Shown: positions 26,054 to 34,298 of the stretch, piece by piece
Numbering within the stretch: the stretch's first letter is position 1
Layout of the letters: each line of letters begins with the position of its first letter
Assembly: GCA_021731695.1 (NCBI GenBank)
Contig: JAKFWZ010000014.1
Span: 1 to 35,590, forward strand
Reading direction: 5' to 3'
From: Candidatus Daviesbacteria bacterium
GTDB lineage: Bacteria; Patescibacteriota; Microgenomatia; Daviesbacterales; UBA10151
Length of the DNA: 35,590 nt
Notes under the pieces: generated by a model
What the model saw: the letters and a program-made list of their open reading frames with translations, nothing else
Databases searched by the model: none
Told to the model about the DNA's origin: nothing
Position numbers and translations under genes: made by a program

Positions 26054-27787
26054 ATGTCCTCCTTAGGTCAAAAAGGTGTTGCCCATCTATTGCTTTTGAT
26101 AGTTTTACTCTCCGGTATTGTTACCGCTACTTATTTAGTCCAAAACCGAACGAATATAGTTCCCAGAGCAGAGGAAGGTGATGATGAACCTGATGAACCT
26201 GAACCAGAATCTGAAACAGTAAGGAGAGAAAAGGAAGATAATCCGGAGCCTGAACCAGAGAAGCGATCTGAACCTGAACCAGAATCTGAAACAGTAAGGA
26301 GAGAAAAGGAAGATGCTGAAAGAAGACAAGAAGAGGAGAATCGACCAAGCGAGCCTGAGCCTGAATCTGAAACTGTTCGTAGAGAACAGGAAGAAGCAGA
26401 GGCACGAAGGCAGGCTGAAGGAGCAGCAAATCAGGGTGGTTCTGAACAATCAGAAGATCATCTAGGCGATGAAGCAAAGAAAAAATATGATGAGATGGAG
26501 GAAATTGGAAGGCGTTTTGATGCAGCCACAGACGAAGAAGAGAAAAATAGACTGGCAGCTGAATATGAAGCAAAAAATTTAGAATACAGGGAGGCAGCAT
26601 CAGCTTTTGAAAATAAAAATGAAGAGTCTTCTGAAAAAACTAAAACTGTAAAAGAGATTGCAAATAAAGTTTCTGACAATGAGATCAGCTGGGAAAAGGC
26701 TATTTCTGGTAATGAAGATAAATTAGGTGTTGATGGTATTGCAGCTGTTATCGGTTCTCAAAAAGATATTTCTGCTAAAGAAGCAAAGGAAGCTGCGATT
26801 AAGTATGCTGTAGATAGAGGCTATGATTCTAATGTAAGTTCAGGAATGGCTGCGATTGCAGTTCAGACTGCAGGAGGAACAGCAGATGAAATAATGGAGG
26901 CAGCTTTTGCCGGAGCGTTTGGAAGAAACGCCCAATCAGTGCCAGCGATGTCGAATGTTATAGCTACAGCAAATTATCTCGGTCTTAAGGGAGATCAATT
27001 AATTAATTCAGTCATAAATGTTGCTAAAACAAATAAAATGACCGCAGAACAGGCAGGAGCGGGATCCGCAGCCTTGCAAATGACTTCTGAAGAATTTCGA
27101 AAGGCATGGGAAAATAATCAAGGAGCGGATCCTGCTGCTGCAGCTGCGGCAAGACTGAAGGCTAAGGAAGATGAGGTGGCCGGCGCGCTGGGATCACTCA
27201 CGCCTCCTGGTGGTGGGGACAGGGGTTCTGCTCAGGACCCGAAAACTCCTTTTTCTCCAGAGGGGTTTCTAGAAATAAAAGCTAAAGATCCTATTAAAGG
27301 CGGTAATGCCGAGTTTGGTACTTTATCAAAACCATTTAATATTGAAGATCCAACAACTAAGCAGACCGTGGCGACATTCACTGTTACAACAGGTACAGGC
27401 ACAGGGAACCAAGGAGAAGGTCAGACTCTATTAAATATTCCAGGACAAACATCTGAACCGATAAATATCGGTCCGCCTAAAGTGTATACCTCGGCTGCAG
27501 AGCTGCAGAAGGCACTAGATGCATATAACATCGCAAATAATACGGATTATAAACTGCCCCAGGCAGCACCAGTTAATTCAGGCAGAATAGGCCCGACTTC
27601 TGTACAGGCTCCGGTAAGTGATGAAGCTTATAGAGCAGCTGAGAGGGCAAAGTGTACTGAAACGCAGGAAAAGAGAAAATGCGAAAATGGTAAATATGTA
27701 AAAAGGGCGGATTCTATTAATGTAAAAACAGGTGAATGCACAAAAAATAAAATTGTCGATGCTAATGCAGGTCCCTGCAGCAAATAA
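26054..27787 (+). CDS. Membrane-anchored repeat protein with charged EPEPESETVRRE linker
   Basis: N-terminal GQKGVAHLLLLIVLLSG signal, three EPEPESETVRRE(K/Q)E repeats, Ala-rich helical middle, Cys-containing C-terminus. Confidence 0.75.
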   Translation: MSSLGQKGVAHLLLLIVLLSGIVTATYLVQNRTNIVPRAEEGDDEPDEPEPESETVRREKEDNPEPEPEKRSEPEPESETVRREKEDAERRQEEENRPSEPEPESETVRREQEEAEARRQAEGAANQGGSEQSEDHLGDEAKKKYDEMEEIGRRFDAATDEEEKNRLAAEYEAKNLEYREAASAFENKNEESSEKTKTVKEIANKVSDNEISWEKAISGNEDKLGVDGIAAVIGSQKDISAKEAKEAAIKYAVDRGYDSNVSSGMAAIAVQTAGGTADEIMEAAFAGAFGRNAQSVPAMSNVIATANYLGLKGDQLINSVINVAKTNKMTAEQAGAGSAALQMTSEEFRKAWENNQGADPAAAAAARLKAKEDEVAGALGSLTPPGGGDRGSAQDPKTPFSPEGFLEIKAKDPIKGGNAEFGTLSKPFNIEDPTTKQTVATFTVTTGTGTGNQGEGQTLLNIPGQTSEPINIGPPKVYTSAAELQKALDAYNIANNTDYKLPQAAPVNSGRIGPTSVQAPVSDEAYRAAERAKCTETQEKRKCENGKYVKRADSINVKTGECTKNKIVDANAGPCSK

Positions 27788-27790
27788 TTT

Positions 27791-28510
27791 ATGAGCAAAA
27801 TTGTGCTGGTTATTATTTTAATAGCGGCTATATTCGGAGGAGTTTATCTTGCGACTAACCGTACCTCATTTTTTGGTCAGGCTAATGAATCTGCTTTGCC
27901 TGAAGGGATTGTTGTGAGCAATATTGAACCGAGCTCTTTAACAATTTCTTATTTTACGGCTCAACCCTCAAGAACTTTGGTTAATTACGGAGAAGGATCG
28001 ATTACTTCAAGTTCAGCAACAGATGACCGCGACGGTGCAGGTGCCGGTGAAAGAAAAACCCATACGGCGACCTTAAAGGATTTAAAACCCGATACAGAGT
28101 ATTCGGTAAAAATTGATAATCAGGATCAGATCTATTCTGTAAAAACTGCGCCCGGGACTATAAATTCATCAATTTCAAAAAACTACAAAGGAACTGTTTT
28201 GGGACCTGAGAAAAATCCGGTTAAGGAGGGGGTTGTGTTCTTTAGGCTAGAAGGAGGGCAGATGCTTTCGGCTCCGTTGGATGCGGGTGGTGGATTTCAA
28301 TTTAACCTATCGGATTACAGAAATGCTGATTTAGCTTCATCTTTTGCTTTTAATCCCGCAACGGGTACAGAGTTTTATGTTCAGGCTGGAGAAGATGGGA
28401 TTGGGTATTATAAAACTTTGTCCGGAACAAACCGCTCAATAGATATTTTAATCGAGAGAACGTTTATCCCGTTCTTTAGAATTCAGCAGGGGCCACTAAT
28501 CAGAAACTGA
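27791..28510 (+). CDS. Anchored FN3-like surface protein
   Basis: N-terminal TM followed by YLATNRTSF; FN3-like IVVSNIEPSSLTISYFTAQPSRTLVNYG...HTATLKDLKPDTEYSVKI; 3-nt gap from the upstream gene. Confidence 0.7.
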   Translation: MSKIVLVIILIAAIFGGVYLATNRTSFFGQANESALPEGIVVSNIEPSSLTISYFTAQPSRTLVNYGEGSITSSSATDDRDGAGAGERKTHTATLKDLKPDTEYSVKIDNQDQIYSVKTAPGTINSSISKNYKGTVLGPEKNPVKEGVVFFRLEGGQMLSAPLDAGGGFQFNLSDYRNADLASSFAFNPATGTEFYVQAGEDGIGYYKTLSGTNRSIDILIERTFIPFFRIQQGPLIRN

Positions 28511-28581
28511 GCAAAGCTTGTGATCTCGTTCAAAGCATTGTTTTTTTTATGATTCTTCCATATACTTCCAGAGCCTGAAGC

Positions 28582-30597
28582 ATGGCTCAGAAATTTTATA
28601 TAATAGATTTTGATTCGACCTTCATTACCAGCGAAAGCCTGGATATTCTGGCAAAAATCAGCCTCAAAAACTCTCCTGAAAAGATCGCACAAATTGAGCA
28701 AATAACTAGGGATGGTATGGTAGGGAATATCGGATTTAGGGAAAGCTTACAAAAACGTTTGGCTTTGATGAGTTTTGGGGAAGCTGAAATTGGTAAGACG
28801 CTTAAGATACTTAAGAAACTTATTACTCCTTCAATTCTTCGCAACAAAAAGTTTTTTAAAGCAAATCCTGAAAGTATTTATATTATTTCCGGCGGATTTG
28901 AAGAATTGATTCTCCCCATCGTTGCGCCTTTTGGGATTAAGCCGGCGCATGTTTTAGCCAACAAGTTTATTTTTAATAAAGAAGGCAAAGTCATTGGATT
29001 TGATACGCAGCGTCCTACGTCAAAAGCTCAGGGTAAAGCCTTTGCAGTGGCTTCGCTAGCCCTACAAGATGAAGTTCTAATAGTAGGAGATGGATTTACA
29101 GATCTTGAGGTAAAGAAATTGAATCAGGGGTCAGCCAGGAGTTATAGGACTGGGCAAAAAGATGTCATTCCGAGCGAACATCGTGAGCGTCGGAATCCTG
29201 ATTCAATCAAGATTGCTACGCTCCTGCCTGCCGGCAGGCAGGTCGCTCGCAATGACACCTTCTATAAATTCATTGCCTTTACCGAGAACGTCAGGCGTGA
29301 ATCGATTATTAAAGAAGCGGATTTGGTTGTAAATGATTTTGATGAACTGCTATTTTTGAATAAAGCACCGTCTTCGGTTTCATATCCAAAGTCGCGGATG
29401 AAGGTTTTGCTTTTGGAAAATATAGAATCGACAGCTGTCGAGAATTTTAAGAAAGAGGGCTACCAAGTTAAGGCTTTAAAAAGTGCTTTGGGGGAAGAAG
29501 ATCTCATAGTAGAAATAAAAAATACTATGATTTTAGGGATTCGCTCAAAAAGTAAAGTTAGTAAAAATGTACTCAAAAATGCCCGATTATTAAAGGCGAT
29601 AGGTACGTTTTCGATTGGCACAGATCAAGTAGATTTAGGCTCGGCACTGGATTTTGGAATTCCCATTTTTAATGCACCTTACCAAAACACCCGCTCAGTT
29701 GTTGAGCTCGCAATCGGGGAAATGATTGTCTTAATGCGCGGAGTTTTTGATAAATCGAATAAAGCTCACGCAAAAATTTGGGATAAATCCGCGAAAAATT
29801 CAAATGAAATTAGAGGAAAAACTTTGGGAATAATTGGTTACGGAAATATCGGCAGTCAACTTTCGGTTCTTGCGGAAAGCTTAGGAATGCAGGTTTTGTT
29901 TTACGACAAAGTTGAAAAATTAGCTTTAGGAAATGCAGTTAAAGCCGTTTCAATGGATGAAGTTTTGAAAAAATCAGATGTAATTTCTGTCCATGTTTCA
30001 GGAGACCGGGAGCTGAACACTAACTTAATCGGCGATAAAGAATTTTCAAAGATGAAAGAAGGTGTAGTATTTTTGAATCTGGCGAGAGGTTTCATTGTTG
30101 ATATCAAAGCTTTAGTTCGCGCTTTAAAATCCGGAAAAATAAGGGGAGCAGGAGTTGATGTTTTTCCTGAAGAACCGAAATCGAAAGATGAACCTTTTAT
30201 AAGCGAACTCTCCGGACTTCCAAATGTAATTTTAACGCCTCACATTGGAGGCTCAACTGAAGAAGCTCAAAGAAATATTGCCCAATTTGTTTCAGGCAAA
30301 TTGATTGATTTTATGAATACCGGAGATACTGATTTATCGGTTAATTTTCCAAATATAACTTTACCAAAACAGGGGAATGCGCATCGTTTATTACATATTC
30401 ATAGCAATGTTCCAGGGGTAATGTCTCAAATTAATAAAGTTTTTTCTGATCATGACATAAATATTTTGGGACAATATTTAAAAACAAACGACAAAGTAGG
30501 GTATTTGATAACTGATGTAAACCGCAAATATGATGAAAAGGTTTTAGAGGAGTTGAAAGAGGTTAAGTCTACGATTAATTTCAGGGTGCTTTATTAA
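28582..30597 (+). CDS. Fused phosphoserine phosphatase (HAD) / D-3-phosphoglycerate dehydrogenase with ACT domain
   Basis: N-terminal FYIIDFDSTFITSESLDIL and VLIVGDGFTDLEVKK (HAD); then SerA GKTLGIIGYGNIGSQLSVLAESLGMQVLFYD, GAGVDVFPEEP, LTPHIGGSTEEAQ; C-terminal ACT. Confidence 0.88.
   Translation: MAQKFYIIDFDSTFITSESLDILAKISLKNSPEKIAQIEQITRDGMVGNIGFRESLQKRLALMSFGEAEIGKTLKILKKLITPSILRNKKFFKANPESIYIISGGFEELILPIVAPFGIKPAHVLANKFIFNKEGKVIGFDTQRPTSKAQGKAFAVASLALQDEVLIVGDGFTDLEVKKLNQGSARSYRTGQKDVIPSEHRERRNPDSIKIATLLPAGRQVARNDTFYKFIAFTENVRRESIIKEADLVVNDFDELLFLNKAPSSVSYPKSRMKVLLLENIESTAVENFKKEGYQVKALKSALGEEDLIVEIKNTMILGIRSKSKVSKNVLKNARLLKAIGTFSIGTDQVDLGSALDFGIPIFNAPYQNTRSVVELAIGEMIVLMRGVFDKSNKAHAKIWDKSAKNSNEIRGKTLGIIGYGNIGSQLSVLAESLGMQVLFYDKVEKLALGNAVKAVSMDEVLKKSDVISVHVSGDRELNTNLIGDKEFSKMKEGVVFLNLARGFIVDIKALVRALKSGKIRGAGVDVFPEEPKSKDEPFISELSGLPNVILTPHIGGSTEEAQRNIAQFVSGKLIDFMNTGDTDLSVNFPNITLPKQGNAHRLLHIHSNVPGVMSQINKVFSDHDINILGQYLKTNDKVGYLITDVNRKYDEKVLEELKEVKSTINFRVLY
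29164..29256 (+). repeat. Paired REP/BIME-like element inserted in frame in the SerB-SerA gene
   Basis: GTCATTCCGAGCG...GTCGGAATCC then GATTGC...CCTGCCTGCCGGCAGGCAGG...CGCTCGCAATGAC; 93 bp (31 codons) with a 20-bp perfect palindrome at 29223-29242. Confidence 0.8.
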
Positions 30598-30598
30598 T

Positions 30599-31057
30599 TT
30601 ACTCAAGGCTATATATTAGTGGATTTATTCTCCTTTCATTTATTCCTACGAGTCCTCGAAACGGCCTAATATTATTTTCATAATATAACTGCTGGACATA
30701 TACATTCGGAAAGCGGGTATCCGCTTCTGCAACCCTTAATTCATTCGGATTTAATTCATTTTTAAGATTTGAATACCTTGTATTACCTACTGAGAATCTT
30801 TCTACATATATTTTCTGGTGGACTTCGGTTTCAGGGAATTCCATCCTCATGTCAGGTATACCATGAGCTTTTTGTATTGCATCGCTCAAATTATTCAAGA
30901 AATGTAGTCCCCGCCAATATCTTCCTAAAACACCCCCAACCCCCTTTTCTTTTACCTCCTGCCAGTTAATTACAGAAGCTGCAAGAATCACGGCTGTAAC
31001 AGCTGCTCCTTCTGCTAGTTTTTGTTTTGTAATTCCAAATGTTTTTTCAGGGTTCAT
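30599..31057 (-). CDS. Hypothetical protein with TM segment
   Basis: 152-aa ORF, 4-nt overlap with the upstream gene. Confidence 0.5.
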   Translation of the reverse strand: MNPEKTFGITKQKLAEGAAVTAVILAASVINWQEVKEKGVGGVLGRYWRGLHFLNNLSDAIQKAHGIPDMRMEFPETEVHQKIYVERFSVGNTRYSNLKNELNPNELRVAEADTRFPNVYVQQLYYENNIRPFRGLVGINERRINPLIYSLE

Positions 31058-31701
31058 TGTTTTATTAGTCTCGTATTAGCTTCTACTGCAGCTTGACCGA
31101 GAGTAAATTTTTTTAAAATTTCGTGAACAAGTTCCGGTCTTTGGGGGAGAAGAGGATGAAGCTCCCTTATGGAATTATTGCGGCCAACAATTGCAAGTCG
31201 GGTATGCTGCCAAAGGCTTCGAGGATTGGTTTCATCAGGAGCATAAGTAAATTGCACTTCTAATAGACTAATCCCTCCAAAGAATCTCCATTCTCTGACT
31301 CTGTTGATCGGTGGTACCGGGAGTATTAAGGGATTAGGCTCCCTTGTCATAGCTTGGGCAGCACGAGTTATTAATTGATTTTGTTCTGATGCCTCAGGTA
31401 ATTCGATAAAAGTATCGCTTGGATTTTCTCCCGCTCGTTTTAATCTATTGAATGTTGATTTAATTCTTTCAATTGAATTTTCCTGATCCGGTTCTGATGA
31501 AATTTGAGCCTCATTACCCCTTCTTCGGGCTTCTATGGCTACTAATGTTCCGAGAACTGCTGCTGTGGCTATTGCTACTCTCCATTTCCTATTTCTTCCT
31601 AATTTGACTGCGCTATCATAATCTTTTTTAATGTGATCGGGGAGAGACTCGTGATTCATAAATTTAGTGCTAACTATAATTTGAGCAGGGTTAATTGTCA
31701 A
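31054..31701 (-). CDS. Hypothetical membrane-anchored protein
   Basis: ORF with a VAIATAAVLGTLVAI TM segment; internal MNHES start also possible. Confidence 0.5.
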   Translation of the reverse strand: MTINPAQIIVSTKFMNHESLPDHIKKDYDSAVKLGRNRKWRVAIATAAVLGTLVAIEARRRGNEAQISSEPDQENSIERIKSTFNRLKRAGENPSDTFIELPEASEQNQLITRAAQAMTREPNPLILPVPPINRVREWRFFGGISLLEVQFTYAPDETNPRSLWQHTRLAIVGRNNSIRELHPLLPQRPELVHEILKKFTLGQAAVEANTRLIKQ

Positions 31702-31837
31702 TCTGTAAAAATCCCATAGTTTACATAAACCTATAGTTTCTTACTTTTTCAGGGTGGAGGATTTTGGTACTGGACAAAAGTTTTTAAAAATATTTAAATA
31801 CATTCGCCCGATAAAATCAGCAAGCTGTTGTCCAACA

Positions 31838-32977
31838 ATGAAAAAAATTTTCTATACCGTAGGCCCGTCACAAATTTATCCAACTGTCGCGCGTCACATA
31901 AAGAACGCAATTTCCACGGATGTATTGTCTTTAAGCCACAGAGGCGAGGGATTTAGCGAAATTTACAAATCAACGGTCAAAGGGGTGAGAAAGCTCCTGA
32001 ACGTGCCTGAAAGTCATGAAATTGTCTTCGTTGGGTCGGCTTTAGAGGCTATGGAACGGGTTACACAGGCGATGTCGCACAATAACACCTATCATATTAT
32101 CACCGGAAATTTCGGGAAAATATGGTCAGGCATTGCAAAAGACCTTAAAAAAAATACGCAGGAATTTACTCTTTTTGAGAAGGATACCGCTAAAATGTCC
32201 GACATTTCCTTGAAAAATATTAAAATTCCGGAGGAATCAGAATTAGTTTGTATCACTCAAAACGATACTTCTGTTGGATTTTCAATTCCTTTAGAACAAA
32301 TTTATACTTTAAGAAAAAAATATCCTAAGAGTCTTTTTGCGCTAGATGTTGTCTCCTCAGCCCCCTATGTCGATATCGAGTACAAAAATTTAGATGCTGT
32401 TTTCTTCTCTGTTCAGAAAGGTTTTGGACTTCCGCCCGGGCTTTGTGTCCTTATATTAAGCCCGAAAGCAGTTAAATACGCACGAAAGCTACAAAACTTA
32501 CCCAACTATTCAACTGGTTCATATCACAGCATTCCTAAACTTGTAGACAACGGAGCGAAATTTCAGACAACTGAGACACCAAATATACTCGGATTCTACC
32601 TTTTGGACTGTGTTATTAAGGATATGCTTAAAATTGGCATAAAACGCATCCGGCAAGACACCGAAGAAAAGGCACAAATGATTTATAGTTTTTTCTCTAG
32701 ACCCGAAAGGGGGGAAAATTATAGGGATACACAATATCTTGGGGTGCCATATGTAAAACAGTCGGAGTATTTGTCGGTTACTGACCCTGTAATTGAAATC
32801 AAAGGAGGTAGTGAAGGGATAAGAAAGTTTGCAGCCGAAAAAGGGCTCATTTTAGGGGCCGGTTATGGAGAGAGGAAAAATGAGCATATTAGGATAGCTA
32901 ACTTCCCTGCTCAAAGTGTTAGTGACACAAAAAAATTGATAAAAGTTTTTGAAGATTACGAAAAAACTCTAAAATAA
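31838..32977 (+). CDS. serC: Phosphoserine aminotransferase-like (class V aminotransferase)
   Basis: MKKIFYTVGPSQIYPTV, SLSHRGEGFSEIYK, FALDVVSSAPYVDIEYKNLDAVFFSVQKGFGLPPGLCVLILS (PLP-Lys context). Start set at MKKIF. Confidence 0.8.
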   Translation: MKKIFYTVGPSQIYPTVARHIKNAISTDVLSLSHRGEGFSEIYKSTVKGVRKLLNVPESHEIVFVGSALEAMERVTQAMSHNNTYHIITGNFGKIWSGIAKDLKKNTQEFTLFEKDTAKMSDISLKNIKIPEESELVCITQNDTSVGFSIPLEQIYTLRKKYPKSLFALDVVSSAPYVDIEYKNLDAVFFSVQKGFGLPPGLCVLILSPKAVKYARKLQNLPNYSTGSYHSIPKLVDNGAKFQTTETPNILGFYLLDCVIKDMLKIGIKRIRQDTEEKAQMIYSFFSRPERGENYRDTQYLGVPYVKQSEYLSVTDPVIEIKGGSEGIRKFAAEKGLILGAGYGERKNEHIRIANFPAQSVSDTKKLIKVFEDYEKTLK

Positions 32978-33084
32978 TTTATATTTAAGGTTCGGAAAGT
33001 CTTTGCTTACGTGTTCCCCAGCAAGTTGTTTTATTCAATTCATTCCATCGCGAACAACCTGTAAATTAAGTGGAGAGGGTAAGA

Positions 33085-33321
33085 TTAAAATAAATGTCTT
33101 TTAGTAAAAGCCCGTCCTGAACCGGATTTTAAATACTTTTCAAACTGGAAAGCTAAGTATTTATTAGGAAAAGCAAAATAGGCATGAAGCTTTACAGGAA
33201 GTCGCTCTTTAGTTGCAGGAACCTGACCTAGTTGATGCCTTTTAAATCTATTATCAAGATCGTTTGTGCACCCAGTATAAGTTTGTCCATCATTGCAAAG
33301 CAAGAGATAAACATAATACAT
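33085..33321 (-). CDS. GIY-YIG nuclease family protein
   Basis: MYYVYLLLCNDGQTYTGCTNDLDNRFKRHQLGQVPATKERLPVKLHAYFAFPNKYLAFQFEKYLKSGSGRAF; ATG at 33321 preferred over an upstream TTG inside a palindrome. Confidence 0.85.
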   Translation of the reverse strand: MYYVYLLLCNDGQTYTGCTNDLDNRFKRHQLGQVPATKERLPVKLHAYFAFPNKYLAFQFEKYLKSGSGRAFTKRHLF

Positions 33322-33335
33322 AAAACCATAGCAGC

Positions 33336-33435
33336 GGATTGTATCCGCCGAAGCCAAGCTGAAAAAAGGCGAATCTCTCCTTCGCGATCTACTTTGCGGA
33401 CTTTGTCCGCCGTAGCTCGCTATGGCGAGCGAAGG
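33336..33435. repeat. Cluster of short palindromic hairpins next to tRNA-Ser
   Basis: gcggattgtatccgc, gcggactttgtccgc and gctcgctatggcgagc are perfect or near-perfect hairpins; also ggcgaa...ttcgcg. Confidence 0.75.
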
Positions 33436-33522
33436 CGGAGAGGGTGAGATTCGAACTCACGGTGGGCTTGCACCCACGATAGTTTTCAAGACTATTTCCA
33501 TAAACCGCTCGGACACCTCTCC
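33436..33522 (-). tRNA. tRNA-Ser (anticodon TGA)
   Basis: GGAGAGGTGTCCGAGCGGTTTATGGAAATAGTCTTGAAAACTATCGTGGGTGCAAGCCCACCGTGAGTTCGAATCTCACCCTCTCCG; class II tRNA with long variable arm, anticodon loop CTTGAAA. Confidence 0.95.
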
Positions 33523-33592
33523 AAACCCAATTATTTTACCAATTCCAAGCGTGATTTAATAGTCTTGAGGCTTATGACCTTGCAAGCTTTGT

Positions 33593-33736
33593 TTACTGAA
33601 TAAATCCTAACCCTAGTAATCCAATGATGATTAAATACACTGCAATAAGATAATTTAAGAATTTAGGAAATATTAAGATTAATATTCCGAAAAGCAATGA
33701 GACTAATGGACTCATGCCTGCAAATGTTAAACTCAA
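33593..33736 (-). CDS. DUF3096-like small membrane protein (47 aa, absent from the ORF track)
   Basis: (TTG)SLTFAGMSPLVSLLFGILILIFPKFLNYLIAVYLIIIGLLGLGFIQ*; TTGA overlap with the Nudix stop codon, GGGGGTGA upstream. Confidence 0.65.
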   Translation of the reverse strand: MSLTFAGMSPLVSLLFGILILIFPKFLNYLIAVYLIIIGLLGLGFIQ

Positions 33737-34296
33737 ATCGAGTCACCCCCTCTCATAACAAACTTGACCCGATCAAGAAATGTTAATTTTTTAATATCAA
33801 TCTCTGAATTTTTTTTCTGACCCTGCCTGCCGGCAGGCTGGTTTTTATCCAAAACATTTCTGATTAAAACAAGTTGACTTTGCATTAATTCAGGCAAATC
33901 CTGAAACGCAAAAAATTTCGCTTCTGAAACTTCATGACTTTTTCTGAATTCTCCGCCGATAAATTCACCAACTAAGGAAATATCAATTCTCGCAGCTTCG
34001 CGATCCGTCCTTAAATTATATTGTTCGCTAACTCTGACGATTAATCCGGTTTCTTCTTCGATTTCGCGGGCTAATGCTTCCTTTGGATGTTCCTTTGACT
34101 TGATATATCCCCCCGGAAGACTCCAGCCCGTTTTCCCGCGATATGAATGCTTGCAAAGAAGTATTTCGTTTTTATCATTTAAAATCACACCGGTAACACC
34201 AATTAGAAATTCATCTTGAGTGGCGCGCATAGCAGCGAGCTGAACACTTTTGGGAAGAGCAAGTTTTTTCCAGGTTTTTGCCAGCATCGTCTTCAT
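33733..34296 (-). CDS. Nudix hydrolase
   Basis: GWSLPGGYIKSKEHPKEALAREIEEETGLIV is a canonical Nudix box. Confidence 0.92.
   Translation of the reverse strand: MKTMLAKTWKKLALPKSVQLAAMRATQDEFLIGVTGVILNDKNEILLCKHSYRGKTGWSLPGGYIKSKEHPKEALAREIEEETGLIVRVSEQYNLRTDREAARIDISLVGEFIGGEFRKSHEVSEAKFFAFQDLPELMQSQLVLIRNVLDKNQPAGRQGQKKNSEIDIKKLTFLDRVKFVMRGGDSI
33821..33842. repeat. CCTGCCGGCAGG palindrome inserted in frame in the Nudix gene
   Basis: ccctgcctgccggcaggctggt; 14-bp perfect palindrome 33825-33838 giving peptide QPAGRQG, the same core as 29223-29242. Confidence 0.8.
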
Positions 34297-34298
34297 AT

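Noticed and set aside
26127-26679. Overlapping minus-strand ORFs opposite the 577-aa gene
   Set aside because: Compositional antisense of the Glu/Pro-rich repeats; no promoter or family motif.
33322-33357. TTG-start extension MASADTIRCYGF of the GIY-YIG protein
   Set aside because: The extension is the GCGGATACAATCCGC hairpin; domain homology begins at MYYVYLLL.
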